A stretch of DNA of 64,000 nucleotides, taken from the NCBI RefSeq assembly GCF_047160095.1, contig NZ_AP038785.1, positions 1,922,001-1,986,000 of the forward strand, written 5' to 3'. The translations under genes were made by a program, and so were the position numbers. The DNA comes from Rodentibacter abscessus. Lineage in GTDB: Bacteria; Pseudomonadota; Gammaproteobacteria; Enterobacterales; Pasteurellaceae. The notes beneath the pieces are model-generated. The model had not been told where the DNA came from, made no database searches, and worked only from the letters and a program-made list of their open reading frames with translations. This document shows positions 26,552 to 35,940 of this stretch, piece after piece; the stretch's first letter is position 1; the number at the start of each line of letters is the position of its first letter.

Positions 26552-27187
26552 TTATTGACGAAATCCGCCTTGCTCGTGATGATGTTTACTTCGTTCGTCA
26601 TATCCTTCATTATTTGAATTGTGGTGCGCCCCTTTACCGTGATGTTTATGATGTTTACCCTTTTCTTTTTTCGGCATATCGATAATTTGCCCTTTTTCCG
26701 CATCTACGGCAACAACGAATTCTTGCCTGTTCACCAGAGTTTCAATGCTATAGAAGGCTTTTTCTTTGTGCGGATGAAAATCGGCTTCTGCCACTTTACC
26801 CCCGGTTTTGGCAACCGCAATCTCCATTGCTTGTGCAAAGGTTACTTTCGGTTCTGCCGTTTCAGCTTGTACTTTTACTTTTTTCGGTGTTTTGCTTTTC
26901 GTGCCTAAAATCTCGCCGTTATTGGCATCGACATCAACTTTATGTTTCTGACCGTTGGCAAACATTTCCACTTGGAAATAATCTTTACCGTATTTTGTGT
27001 GATGAAATTCAATTTCTTTTACTTTAGCGTCAGAGCCGATTTTATTTTGCGCCGCAGAGAGAGCCTGCATTGCAGAAATTTGTGTTTTATCGAGTGCTTC
27101 CTGAGCCTGTGGCGACAAAGCCTGCGCTACACTTACCGCACCTAATGTCATTGCGCTGACAAGTAATGTATTGATCCATTTTTTCAT
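26552..27187 (-). CDS. Secreted PepSY-domain protein with histidine-rich tail
   Basis: 211-aa exported protein. The signal peptide ends around VAQA (residue 23). Two PepSY repeats follow (about 30-95 and 110-170), with VDVDANNGEIL and VAVDAEKGQII marking the repeat ends. The last 40 residues are rich in histidine and lysine (KGKHHKHHGKGAHH, SKHHHEQGG), suggesting metal binding. It lies just upstream of qseBC on the same strand. In Aggregatibacter the same position is taken by ygiW. A role as a periplasmic partner or target of the two-component system is inference. Confidence 0.8.
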   Translation of the reverse strand: MKKWINTLLVSAMTLGAVSVAQALSPQAQEALDKTQISAMQALSAAQNKIGSDAKVKEIEFHHTKYGKDYFQVEMFANGQKHKVDVDANNGEILGTKSKTPKKVKVQAETAEPKVTFAQAMEIAVAKTGGKVAEADFHPHKEKAFYSIETLVNRQEFVVAVDAEKGQIIDMPKKEKGKHHKHHGKGAHHNSNNEGYDERSKHHHEQGGFRQ

Positions 27188-27543
27188 TTTTTTTCTCCTT
27201 ATGATACAGAATGATTTTGTAATCTGATCTCAAGGTTGCCCCTTTCGATGATAGGCATTCTAAGCAAGAAAAATTAGGGAAAAATTAGGGAATAAAAAAT
27301 TAAGTGATTTTCGAAATAAATTTTGATTCGAGAGAGACGGACGAAATTTGCAAATGAAAAGTAATGAATTTGTTAAGATTTAGCGTGTTTTCATCGTATT
27401 AATCTCAAGTTATTGTCAAAAAATCTCATATCGCTTTTGACCTTAGTGACAAAATAAAATGAATGGGAAATAATCGCCCAGCCTATTTTACGCGTTGTCG
27501 GTAGGTTATTTTTTATTTGTTTTTTAACTAAGAGATTTCGATT
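27188..27543. other. Intergenic region between the divergent PepSY and rclC-like genes
   Basis: 356 bp, very AT-rich, with no convincing open frame or structured RNA. It must hold the two divergent promoters. An 11-bp unit GAAAAATTAGG occurs twice in tandem at 27268-27289. No operator could be assigned. Confidence 0.5.
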
Positions 27544-28173
27544 ATGTTTACAGCTTTTGTTGATTTTGTTGCGAAGATTGTTGCGCCAATGCAACGTCAA
27601 TTTATCAATTTTATTCGCATTGCGATTTTTATCGTTATGGCTTGGATCGGCGGTTTAAAAGTTGTGCAATATGAAGCGGATGGCATTGCACATTTTGTCT
27701 CCAACAGCCCGTTTATGAGTTTTTTATATGAAAAAGGCCCTAATTTAGTGGAAAACGACAAGGGTGAATTGGTGATGGAATACACCTTACATAAAAATCC
27801 GGAAGGTAAAATGGTTGCCAAAAATATTGAATGGCACAAAGCCAACGGCACTTATACCGCCTCTTATATTATCGGTGCGATTATCGTTACCATCGGTGTA
27901 TTGGTATTACTTGGTATTTGGAACCCAACACTGGGCTTAGCCGGTGGGTTGCTGACTTTCGGAATGTCTATTGTTACCCTTTCGTTTTTGATTACCACAC
28001 CTGAGGCTTGGGTGCCGAATCTCGGTGGTGATATGCCAAGTCCGAACGTGGGTTTCCCTTACTTATCCGGTGTCGGGCGTTTAGTTATTAAGGATATTAT
28101 TATGATGGCGGGTGGTTTAACCGCGGCAGCGGAATGTGCGAGCCGTTACTTGGCGGCAAGAAAAGCGGCGTAA
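27544..28173 (+). CDS. rclC: RclC/YkgB-family membrane protein (DUF417)
   Basis: 209-aa inner-membrane protein of the DUF417 family with about four spans. The N-terminal RIAIFIVMAWIGGLKVVQYEADGIAHFVSNSPF is diagnostic for YkgB/RclC. In E. coli RclC is part of the reactive-chlorine resistance set controlled by RclR, but its biochemical role is unclear. No rclR, rclA or rclB is nearby, so the function here is open. It is monocistronic, with its own terminator. Confidence 0.82.
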   Translation: MFTAFVDFVAKIVAPMQRQFINFIRIAIFIVMAWIGGLKVVQYEADGIAHFVSNSPFMSFLYEKGPNLVENDKGELVMEYTLHKNPEGKMVAKNIEWHKANGTYTASYIIGAIIVTIGVLVLLGIWNPTLGLAGGLLTFGMSIVTLSFLITTPEAWVPNLGGDMPSPNVGFPYLSGVGRLVIKDIIMMAGGLTAAAECASRYLAARKAA

Positions 28174-28200
28174 TAATGAATGAATTTACTTCTACTCAGA

Positions 28201-28224
28201 GGGGGCTATCGCTCCCTTTTTTAT
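28201..28224 (+). terminator. Terminator of the rclC-like gene
   Basis: GGGGGC (28201-28206) and GCTCCC (28211-28216) form a short GC stem with one G-T pair and a TATC loop, followed by TTTTTTATT. Confidence 0.75.
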
Positions 28225-28263
28225 TATGGAGGGATATTGATTTGCAGTGTTTTTAAGATGAAT

Positions 28264-28358
28264 TGGCGGAAAGTCATGGGAGTTGAACCCACCCGGGAAC
28301 GCTGGCGTCCCCAACAGGATTTGAAGTCCTGCCACCTCACCGGAGATGACGACCTTCC
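28264..28358 (-). tRNA. selC: tRNA-Sec (anticodon TCA)
   Basis: 95-nt tRNA with encoded CCA. The unusually long 8-bp acceptor stem pairs GGAAGGTC with GACTTTCC (one G-T pair). The anticodon loop reads CTTCAAA with anticodon TCA, the variable arm is long, and the T-arm is GGTTCAACTCC. It matches E. coli selC closely. It reads the UGA codon as selenocysteine after SelA conversion and SelB delivery. It is divergent from selAB. Confidence 0.96.
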
Positions 28359-28531
28359 GAGGTTGAAACGAAAGCTACTTTAGCGTAAATTAATCGCCAA
28401 TTCAATGTTATCGCGAATTAAATTTTAAAATGTTTACGGTATTGCTTCGCCCTGGTTATTTGTATTGTTTTCGGCTTGCAGTTTTGTGTTTGTTTTAATT
28501 TAATTCACTCTATTTAAAAACGGATTCTAAA

Positions 28532-29917
28532 ATGACCGCACTTTTTCAACAATTGCCTTCCGTTGATAAATTACTCAAAACACCACAAGGCGAGCAGCTT
28601 ATTGCCGAATTTGGTCATTCCGCTGTGGTAGAAATGAGTCGAACTTTATTAATGATGGCGCGCCAATTTATTCATAAAAAGAATCAACTCCCCGAATATT
28701 TCAGCCATTTTGACCGCACTTTTGCCGAACTTAGGTATCGTTTACGGCAACAAAATCTCGTGCAAATGAAAGCGGTGCATAATCTTACCGGAACAGTGTT
28801 ACACACTAATTTAGGACGCGCTTTGTGGGCGAAAGAGGCGCAAAATGCGGCATTATCCGCAATGGCTGAAAATGTTGCCTTGGAATATGATTTGGACGAA
28901 GGAAAGCGTAGCCATCGTGATAATTATATCAGCGACTTGCTATGTCGTTTAACCGGCGCGGAAGCCGCTTGTGTGGTGAACAATAATGCAGCGGCGGTAT
29001 TGTTGATGTTGGCGACGTTTGCCCAAGGTAAAGAAGTGGTGATTTCACGCGGTGAATTAATTGAAATCGGCGGTGCGTTTCGGATTCCGGATATTATGGC
29101 GCAGGCGGGGTGTCGTTTGGTGGAAGTCGGCACAACCAATCGCACCCATTTGAACGATTATCGTCATGCAATCAATGAAAATACCGCCTTTTTAATGAAA
29201 GTTCACAGCAGTAATTATCAAATTTGCGGTTTTACTTCCTCCGTATCGGAACAAGAATTGGTTGAGTTGGGGCGTGAAATAAATCTTCCTGTGGTGGCGG
29301 ATCTTGGCAGTGGTGCGTTGGTTGATTTAAGCCGATATGGTTTGCCGAAAGAGCCGACGGTGCAAGAAAAAGTCGCACAAGGTGTGGATTTAGTGTCTTT
29401 TTCCGGCGATAAATTGCTTGGGGGCGTACAGGCTGGGATTATTGTGGGGAAAAAAGAATGGATTGCACGGCTACAAACTCATCCTCTGAAACGCGCTTTG
29501 CGTTGCGATAAAGCGATTCTCGCAGGTTTAGAAGCCACTTTACGCTTATATTTGAACCCTGAAAAATTACCTGAACGTTTGCCAACGCTACATTTGCTCA
29601 CTCAATCGGTCGAAGAGCTGGAGGAAAAGGCGGAACGACTCAAAGTGCGGTTGGAAATGCGATTAAATTCACAGTTTGATATCCAAATCGAAAAGAGTTT
29701 CGCACAAATCGGTAGTGGATCTCAGCCGATGGAACGCATTCCTTCTATCGCCGTTACGCTTTCCGAAAAAACAAATGAAAAATTGACCGCACTTTGCGTC
29801 CGTTTAAAGTTACTTTCCCGTCCGATTATCGGGCGAATGGAGGGAGGCAAATTATGGCTGGATTTACGCAGCCTTGCGGATGTTGAAACCTTATTACACA
29901 CAGTGGACGAACTATGA
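28532..29917 (+). CDS. selA: SelA, L-seryl-tRNA(Sec) selenium transferase
   Basis: 461-aa PLP enzyme that converts Ser-tRNA(Sec) to Sec-tRNA(Sec) using selenophosphate. The PLP lysine is K294 in FSGDKLLGGVQAG, close to K295 of E. coli. TNLGRA and NNNAAAV are other conserved segments. The second to fourth codons coincide with a DNA uptake sequence (ATGACCGCACTT). Its stop overlaps the selB start (ATGA), so translation is probably coupled. Confidence 0.97.
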   Translation: MTALFQQLPSVDKLLKTPQGEQLIAEFGHSAVVEMSRTLLMMARQFIHKKNQLPEYFSHFDRTFAELRYRLRQQNLVQMKAVHNLTGTVLHTNLGRALWAKEAQNAALSAMAENVALEYDLDEGKRSHRDNYISDLLCRLTGAEAACVVNNNAAAVLLMLATFAQGKEVVISRGELIEIGGAFRIPDIMAQAGCRLVEVGTTNRTHLNDYRHAINENTAFLMKVHSSNYQICGFTSSVSEQELVELGREINLPVVADLGSGALVDLSRYGLPKEPTVQEKVAQGVDLVSFSGDKLLGGVQAGIIVGKKEWIARLQTHPLKRALRCDKAILAGLEATLRLYLNPEKLPERLPTLHLLTQSVEELEEKAERLKVRLEMRLNSQFDIQIEKSFAQIGSGSQPMERIPSIAVTLSEKTNEKLTALCVRLKLLSRPIIGRMEGGKLWLDLRSLADVETLLHTVDEL

Positions 29918-31785
29918 TTATTGTTACTTCAGGGCACGTTGATCACGGCAAAACGGCGTTATTAAAAGCGTTAACTGGTACGAATACAGCACATCTGCCG
30001 GAAGAAAAAAAACGGGGAATGACCATTGATCTCGGCTATGCCTATCTTCCTCTTGCGGTCAACAATAGCCTCGAAACCCTTGGTTTTATTGATGTGCCGG
30101 GGCATGAAAAATTTTTATCAAATATGCTGGCGGGCTTAGGTGGCGTGCATTATGCAATGTTAGTTGTGGCGGCGGATGAAGGCGTGGCTGCGCAAACAAG
30201 GGAACATTTGGCGATTTTGCGCCAGCTACAATTTAATCGAATTATCGTGGTGCTGACGAAATCGGATCGAGCAAGTTCGGCGCAGATCGAGGCATTAATT
30301 CAAAAAATCAAACAGGATTATGCTTTTTTACGTGATGCCGAATATTTTGTTACTTCCGCAGAAACCGGCGAAGGCATCGAGGCATTGCGTGATTACTTAC
30401 GGCAATTACCGGAACTTTCCGACAAGCAAAAACCGTTTCGTTATGCCATTGATCGTGTATTTCGTGTGAAAGGCGCAGGTACGGTAGTAACAGGTACGGT
30501 ATTTGCCGGAATGGTGAAGGTAGATGACGAACTCTATCTTTCCAAGGGGCAAAAAGTGCGTGTGAAAGCCATTCATGCACAAAATACACCAAGCAGTCAA
30601 GGTGTGGCGGGACAGCGTTTGGCATTGAATTTGAATGCGGATTTAGATCGCATTCCGATGGAACGTGGCGATTGGCTGTTACAGGATTTCCCTCTTTTCC
30701 CCACAGATCGCATTAGCGTACAAATTCAAGCGGAAACCGTATTAAATGAAAATCAGCCGGTGCATATTTACCACGCGGCAAGCCGTACCACGGGTAAACT
30801 TACGTTATTGCAAAGCAAAAATGCGATGCCGAATGACCGCACTTTGGCGGAAATTACGTTGGATTTCCCGTTGTTTTTAAGTTTCGGTGATAAATTAATT
30901 TTGCGAAGTGGCGATGCGAAAACCTTAGTGGCAGGGGCGCAGGTGCTGGAAATTGATTCGCCGAGACGCTATAAGCGCACCGAAGTGCGGTTAAATTTTT
31001 TGAAAAATTTAGCCGTGGCGGAAACACTGGCACAGCGTATCGTATTTACTCTTCAAGGTAATGCGGTAAATGCTAAAAAATTAATGTGGACGGAACAACT
31101 GACCGCACAACAGTTGGATGATGCATTGGAAAGTTGTGGTGCGGTACGTTATCAAGATTGGTGCTTCAATAGCGATTATGATCAAGAAAAAAAACAGCAA
31201 ATTTTAACCGCACTTAATTTTTATCACGAACAGCACAATGATCAACTCGGTGTGGGCAAAGCCCGTTTGCACCGAATGGCAGCGCTTAATCAACCGGAAA
31301 ATTTGATTTATCATTTTATCGATGAGATGTTAGATGAGGGGGAATTACAACAAACACGAGGTTGGCTGCATTTGCCCGAACACAAAATTCAATTTACACC
31401 GGAAGAGCAAACTCGTTGGTCAGAAATGTTGGCGGAATTTGAACGCGCTCAAGGTCAAGCTGTTTGGGTTCGCGATATGGCAAATGCATTGGCAATGGAT
31501 GAAAGTTCGATGCGTGATTTTATGTATAAAGCAGGAAAACTGGGTTATCTCACCCCTATCGTGAAAGATCGTTTTTTCTTAACGGAAACGATTTATGCTT
31601 ATGCGCGTTTGATCAAAAAAATTGCAGAGGAAGAGGGCAAAGTTTCGGTAAACGAAGTTCGCGATCGTTTGAGTTTTGGGCGTAAACTCACCGTGCAGTT
31701 GATGGAATATTTTGACCGCACCGGTTTTTTACGCCGTAAAGGGAATGATCATATTTTGCGCGATAAAAATGCGTTTGATTTATAG
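29914..31785 (+). CDS. selB: SelB, selenocysteine-specific elongation factor
   Basis: 623-aa GTPase that brings Sec-tRNA to UGA codons marked by a SECIS hairpin. The G1 motif GHVDHGKT is at residues 7-14, the G3 DVPGHEKF and the G4 variant TKSD. EF-Tu-like domains 2 and 3 follow, then four C-terminal winged helices (about 380-623) that bind the mRNA hairpin. The length is close to E. coli SelB (614 aa). It overlaps selA by 4 bp. No selenoprotein gene or SECIS was recognised in this window. Confidence 0.96.
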   Translation: MIIVTSGHVDHGKTALLKALTGTNTAHLPEEKKRGMTIDLGYAYLPLAVNNSLETLGFIDVPGHEKFLSNMLAGLGGVHYAMLVVAADEGVAAQTREHLAILRQLQFNRIIVVLTKSDRASSAQIEALIQKIKQDYAFLRDAEYFVTSAETGEGIEALRDYLRQLPELSDKQKPFRYAIDRVFRVKGAGTVVTGTVFAGMVKVDDELYLSKGQKVRVKAIHAQNTPSSQGVAGQRLALNLNADLDRIPMERGDWLLQDFPLFPTDRISVQIQAETVLNENQPVHIYHAASRTTGKLTLLQSKNAMPNDRTLAEITLDFPLFLSFGDKLILRSGDAKTLVAGAQVLEIDSPRRYKRTEVRLNFLKNLAVAETLAQRIVFTLQGNAVNAKKLMWTEQLTAQQLDDALESCGAVRYQDWCFNSDYDQEKKQQILTALNFYHEQHNDQLGVGKARLHRMAALNQPENLIYHFIDEMLDEGELQQTRGWLHLPEHKIQFTPEEQTRWSEMLAEFERAQGQAVWVRDMANALAMDESSMRDFMYKAGKLGYLTPIVKDRFFLTETIYAYARLIKKIAEEEGKVSVNEVRDRLSFGRKLTVQLMEYFDRTGFLRRKGNDHILRDKNAFDL

Positions 31786-31815
31786 TCAATTAAATTCACT
31801 ATATAAGGAAATGAT

Positions 31816-32718
31816 ATGCAAAAAACATTGATTTCAGCGGTAATTTTGACCGCACTTTTAACTACCGGCTGCCAAGATAAAGAAGCACAGGCGGAAATCG
31901 AACGGCTGAATCAAAAAATCGTGCAACTTACGGAAGAAAATAAACAGCTACAGCTTGATGTGCTTGCCAATAAAACTTGGGCGGAGAATATTATTCCGGC
32001 AATTTTCGCGGAAGAGGATATTGTATTCAAAAAATCGGAAACGATTAAATATCCAAAATCAGATGATAGTTATGCACCGGAAGAAGGGAGTATTGCTTAT
32101 TCTATTTCAACTTTGAAAACCAATATCGATTGGTTGAATACGTTATTATGGGCAGAGCTGACCCGTAAGGATGGCAATGTTCCCACGCGCGACCAGTTTT
32201 TGCAGCATTACCGGAAAGATTTTGACGGAACCAAAAACGATATGACGGAAGAGCAAGTCAGTGGTTTTGAAATAAATAGTCGAGTTGATTTTATTGGTCA
32301 AAAAGAAAAATTGGCAACCTTTGTTATTGGTAACTATGAATATACCGGTGGCGCGCACGGTATGAATATAAATCGTTATTTCACCCTTGATTTAACCACG
32401 CATAAAATTCTGACGTTAAATGATGTATTTGATGATGAAACCTTACCGAAAGTTAAAGCACTACTGTGGGAACGTTACATTGAACAAAATGGTGAAAATA
32501 ACAAACCTTTTGTTTCCCAACAGGATTTCAATGTGTCGTCCAACATTTATTTAGACAGTGAAGGAATTCATTTTATTTATGGCGTATATGAAATAGCACC
32601 TTATGCCTTGGGCGAGCAAGATCTGACCCTTAGTTGGTGGGCATTGGAAAATTTGCTTAGTTCAAAATTCAAACAGCAGAACTATGTGAAATTTACGAAT
32701 GTATGTGAAATATGTTAA
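31816..32718 (+). CDS. Lipoprotein with coiled coil and DUF3298 (RsiV-like) domain
   Basis: 300-aa lipoprotein. The lipobox LTTGC gives lipidated C19. A heptad-rich coiled coil (about 25-52, ERLNQKIVQLTEENKQLQL) follows. The C-terminal half carries the DUF3298/RsiV segment GGAHGMNINRYFTLDL and LNDVFDDE. RsiV homologues bind lysozyme in Firmicutes, but in Proteobacteria the role is unknown. It lies 30 bp after selB, possibly read through from it, with AAGGAAATG as ribosome site. An uptake sequence is embedded in the signal peptide codons. Confidence 0.8.
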   Translation: MQKTLISAVILTALLTTGCQDKEAQAEIERLNQKIVQLTEENKQLQLDVLANKTWAENIIPAIFAEEDIVFKKSETIKYPKSDDSYAPEEGSIAYSISTLKTNIDWLNTLLWAELTRKDGNVPTRDQFLQHYRKDFDGTKNDMTEEQVSGFEINSRVDFIGQKEKLATFVIGNYEYTGGAHGMNINRYFTLDLTTHKILTLNDVFDDETLPKVKALLWERYIEQNGENNKPFVSQQDFNVSSNIYLDSEGIHFIYGVYEIAPYALGEQDLTLSWWALENLLSSKFKQQNYVKFTNVCEIC

Positions 32719-32740
32719 AGAGGAACACTAATTAGACATA

Positions 32741-32771
32741 AAAAAGTGCGGTAGATTTTACCGCACTTTTT
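32741..32771. terminator. Bidirectional uptake-sequence terminator
   Basis: AAAAAGTGCGGTA (32741-32753) is perfectly complementary to TACCGCACTTTTT (32759-32771). It lies between the convergent lipoprotein gene and tusA and touches the tusA stop codon. Confidence 0.88.
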
Positions 32772-33010
32772 CACTTTCCTTTTTTCACCCAATATTTAAA
32801 GGGTGGTGTTTTCACCTCGCTCTGTATTAGGGTGTGATCCATAAATTGACAAAAACTTGGGATATCACGTGTAGTGGCGGGATCATCGGCGAGAATTAAC
32901 AGCACATCGCCATCGTTTAAATGACGAATATTCTTGCGCACCAGCATTACCGGTTCAGGGCAACGCAAGCCTAAGGTGTCAAGAGTTTGAGTTACTGCGG
33001 GTTCGGACAT
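32771..33010 (-). CDS. tusA: TusA sulfur-carrier protein
   Basis: 79-aa cytoplasmic sulfur-transfer protein. The sulfur-accepting C17 is in LGLRCPEPVM, and the following ADDPATTRDIPSFC segment is nearly the same as in E. coli TusA. It passes persulfide sulfur from IscS to TusBCD for 2-thiouridine formation in tRNA. The length is normal. It is monocistronic and divergent from yigZ. Confidence 0.93.
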   Translation of the reverse strand: MSEPAVTQTLDTLGLRCPEPVMLVRKNIRHLNDGDVLLILADDPATTRDIPSFCQFMDHTLIQSEVKTPPFKYWVKKGK

Positions 33011-33124
33011 CTTCTTTTTTCCTAAAAAAATAATGCGATATCATACCGCACTTACTGCAAAATTTCGACAAATCCCCATCATCAGTGATAGACTAGCGCG
33101 ATTAAAATTACCTGAAAAAAGACA

Positions 33125-33745
33125 ATGGCGGAATATCTTATTCCTAAAAGTGCGGTCATTTTTGAAGAAGAAATCAAGAAAAGCCGCTTTATCACTTATT
33201 TACAACGTACGGAAGGTTTAGCGGAGGCAAAAGCCTTTTGGGTGCAAATTAGATCAGCGCACCCGAATGCACGTCATCATTGTTGGGCAGCGGTTGCAGG
33301 CAAGCCGACGGATTCACAACAATTTGGATTTTCAGATGATGGTGAGCCGGCGGGAACGGCAGGAAAACCGATGTTGAGCGCACTTCAAGGTTGTAATGTC
33401 GGCGAAATTAGTGCTGTCGTGGTACGTTATTACGGCGGTATTCTTTTGGGTACCGGGGGATTGGTGCGCGCTTATGGCAATGGCGTTCAACAAGCATTAA
33501 AGCTGTTGGAAACCGAAACGAAAGTAGAACGTACACTTTTTCGTTTAGATATTGATTATGGGCAGCTTGGCTTTGTACAGTTACTTTGTGAGAAGTATCG
33601 AATCGAAATTTTAGATCAGGACTTTCAGGTGAAAATTCATTTGACCCTCGGCATTAGTAAAGAAACCATTCCGCCTTTTACCGCAGAATTGCGGGAAAAA
33701 TCAGCGGGAAGATTGGTGAGCAAATCTTTAGAAATAGGCGAATAA
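33125..33745 (+). CDS. yigZ: YigZ, IMPACT-family protein
   Basis: 206-aa protein of the IMPACT/UPF0029 family. The N-terminal domain has SRFITYLQRTEG, the HHCWA motif and the DDGEPAGTAGKPML signature, with a C-terminal DUF1949 domain. The exact function is not settled. The order yigZ-trkH-hemG-rrn is the same as in E. coli, which supports the assignment. An uptake sequence overlaps codons 8-12. trkH begins 2 bp after the stop codon. Confidence 0.93.
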   Translation: MAEYLIPKSAVIFEEEIKKSRFITYLQRTEGLAEAKAFWVQIRSAHPNARHHCWAAVAGKPTDSQQFGFSDDGEPAGTAGKPMLSALQGCNVGEISAVVVRYYGGILLGTGGLVRAYGNGVQQALKLLETETKVERTLFRLDIDYGQLGFVQLLCEKYRIEILDQDFQVKIHLTLGISKETIPPFTAELREKSAGRLVSKSLEIGE

Positions 33746-33747
33746 TT

Positions 33748-35211
33748 GTGCATATTTTATCCATTATCCGAATTATCGGCATTCTTGTTATGTGCTTTTC
33801 CGGTACGATGCTTATTCCGGCATTCGTTGCATTCATTTATGGCGATGGTGGTGGGAAAGCCTTTATGCAGGCATTTGCGTTAAGTTTAATGACCGGCGCA
33901 TTACTGTGGTGGCCTTGTCATCATCATAAACAGGAATTGCGCTCACGTGAGGGTTTTTTGATTGTTGTGGCATTTTGGTTTGTGTTGGGGGGATTAGCCA
34001 CCTTACCTTTGCTATTATTCGATGTGCTACATTTATCACTGGCTTCTGCGGTGTTTGAGGCCTTTTCCGGCTTAACCACCACAGGTGCAACGGTGATGAC
34101 GGGGCTGGATAATTTACCGAAAGCGATGTTGTTCTATCGTCAATTTTTGCAATGGCTTGGCGGTATGGGGATCATTGTGTTGGCGATTGCGATTATTCCG
34201 TTGCTAGGCGTTGGTGGAATGCAGTTGTACCGTGCAGAAATGTCCGGTCCGATGAAAGAGCAGAAGATTCGGCCTAGGATAGCGGAAACAGCAAAAGTAT
34301 TATGGATAATTTATCTTTTTCTGACCCTTTCTTGTTCGCTGGCTTATTGGCTGGCGGGAATGACGCCTTTTGATGCGATTACCCATAGCTTTTCCACCGT
34401 ATCTATCGGTGGATTTTCAACTCATGATGCGAGTATGGGGTATTTCAATAGTCCGCTTATTAATAGTATCACAATGTTATTTCTATTAATTTCGGCTTGT
34501 AATTTCGGGTTGCACTTTCGAGCTTTTTCAACGATTGGAAGAGAAAATTTTTTCAAAATTTATTTGCGCGATCCTGAATTTCGGTTTTTTATCAGTATTC
34601 AGTTTATTCTTGTTATTATCTGTACTTTGGTGATGTGGAGTCATAATTATTTTTCATCATCTTGGCAGGATTTTGAACAGGTGTTGTTTCAAGCTATATC
34701 TATTTCAACCACAACAGGCTATACGACCTCTGATTTTACTTCATGGCCTTCTTTCGTGCCCGTCATATTGGTTCTTGCTTCATTTATGGGGGGCTGCGCC
34801 GGTTCTGTGGGGGGCGGCTTGCGTGTGGCGCGCGTATTATTGTTATATTTACAGGGGAAACGCGAATTGAAACGGGTTGTGCATCCGAACTTGGTTTATC
34901 CCATTAAGTGGGGTAATAATGTGTTGGATGAACGAGTCATCGGTAGTATTTGGGCGTTTTTTTCCGCTTATCTTTTAGTTTTTTTAATTTGTTTACTTGG
35001 CGTGATAGCATGTGGTGTCGAACCTTTTGACGCATTTAACGCAGTATTAGCCACTCTGAATAATTTAGGTGTAGGATTAGGTTCGGTTAGCAATAGCATG
35101 ATAGCTGTTCCGGATAGCGCAAAATGGGTTTTGTCTATTGCGATGGTGTGTGGCCGTTTAGAAATTTTCACGCTTTTAGCATTATTTACTCCTGCATTTT
35201 GGAAATCATAA
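33748..35211 (+). CDS. trkH: TrkH, potassium uptake channel subunit
   Basis: 487-aa inner-membrane potassium channel subunit of the Trk system, which works with the cytoplasmic regulator TrkA. Four pore loops with selectivity-filter glycines are visible (TTTGAT, VSIGGFST, TTTGYTT, LNNLGVG). The start is GTG at 33748, two bases after the yigZ stop codon. The stop overlaps the hemG ATG (TAATG). The length matches E. coli TrkH (483 aa). Confidence 0.95.
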   Translation: MHILSIIRIIGILVMCFSGTMLIPAFVAFIYGDGGGKAFMQAFALSLMTGALLWWPCHHHKQELRSREGFLIVVAFWFVLGGLATLPLLLFDVLHLSLASAVFEAFSGLTTTGATVMTGLDNLPKAMLFYRQFLQWLGGMGIIVLAIAIIPLLGVGGMQLYRAEMSGPMKEQKIRPRIAETAKVLWIIYLFLTLSCSLAYWLAGMTPFDAITHSFSTVSIGGFSTHDASMGYFNSPLINSITMLFLLISACNFGLHFRAFSTIGRENFFKIYLRDPEFRFFISIQFILVIICTLVMWSHNYFSSSWQDFEQVLFQAISISTTTGYTTSDFTSWPSFVPVILVLASFMGGCAGSVGGGLRVARVLLLYLQGKRELKRVVHPNLVYPIKWGNNVLDERVIGSIWAFFSAYLLVFLICLLGVIACGVEPFDAFNAVLATLNNLGVGLGSVSNSMIAVPDSAKWVLSIAMVCGRLEIFTLLALFTPAFWKS

Positions 35212-35726
35212 TGAAAACATTAATTCTTTATTTAAGTCATGATGGGCAAACGAAAAAAATCTCGGAATTTTTGACCGCACATTTGAATGGCGAAGTGGTT
35301 TTAGAGCCATTACGGGAAGATTATGACATTCAAGGTTTTGAACGGGTGATTATCGGTGCTTCGATTCGTTATGGTCATTTTAATAAATCTCTTGATCGTT
35401 TTGTTGTACGCAACCGCTCTCATTTAGAACGCAAAAGTGCGGTATTTTTTGGCGTGAATTTAACGGCGCGTAAAGAAGGTAAAGATAATCCTGAAACGAA
35501 TACTTACGTACGTAAATTTTTACAACGCACAAAATGGCAACCGAAATTAGCGGCGGTGTTTGCAGGGGCGTTGCTTTATCCGCGTTATAGATGGTTCGAT
35601 CGCATGATGATCCGATTTATAATGAAGCTCACCGGTGGGGAAACGGATACAAGTAAAGAAATTGAATATACGGATTGGGCTAAAGTTAAGGAATTTGCGA
35701 GCCGGATCAATGGGTTGAATAAATAA
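35211..35726 (+). CDS. hemG: HemG, menaquinone-dependent protoporphyrinogen IX dehydrogenase
   Basis: 171-aa flavodoxin-fold protein that oxidises protoporphyrinogen IX to protoporphyrin IX, passing electrons to quinones. The FMN-loop segment LYLSHDGQTKKIS is at the N-terminus, and VIIGASIRYGHFN and AGALLYPRYRWFDRMMIR are family hallmarks. An open frame extends upstream into trkH, but the ATG at 35211 (TAATG overlap with trkH) gives the standard MKTLILYLS start. It is last in the yigZ-trkH-hemG run, just upstream of the rRNA operon, as in E. coli. Confidence 0.94.
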   Translation: MKTLILYLSHDGQTKKISEFLTAHLNGEVVLEPLREDYDIQGFERVIIGASIRYGHFNKSLDRFVVRNRSHLERKSAVFFGVNLTARKEGKDNPETNTYVRKFLQRTKWQPKLAAVFAGALLYPRYRWFDRMMIRFIMKLTGGETDTSKEIEYTDWAKVKEFASRINGLNK

Positions 35727-35807
35727 TCGAATTTTAGTTGCATTTTAAGCGATTTGTATAAGGTTCATACAAAAGAACAAAAATTTAAATATTTTTACAA
35801 AAAAGAG

Positions 35808-35835
35808 TTGCAAAGGATTGTAAAATCCCTATAAT
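35808..35835 (+). promoter_or_regulatory. rRNA operon promoter
   Basis: -35 TTGCAA (35808-35813) and -10 TATAAT (35830-35835) have a 16-bp spacer. The -10 is followed by a GC-rich discriminator GCGCACC, the pattern of stringently controlled rRNA promoters. A/T-rich sequence upstream resembles an UP element. Confidence 0.85.
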
Positions 35836-35940
35836 GCGCACCACACAACGACGCACTGTTGTGAAATGTTTAAAATTGCAGTGCGTCGTTTTATTTTCGC
35901 CTTATTTTGAGTTGAGTGTTCGGCTTAAGGTTGGCGGATT

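Noticed and set aside
27268..27289. Tandem repeat of the 11-bp unit GAAAAATTAGG
   Set aside because: Only two copies in an AT-rich intergenic region. There is no matching site elsewhere and no clear link to a regulator.
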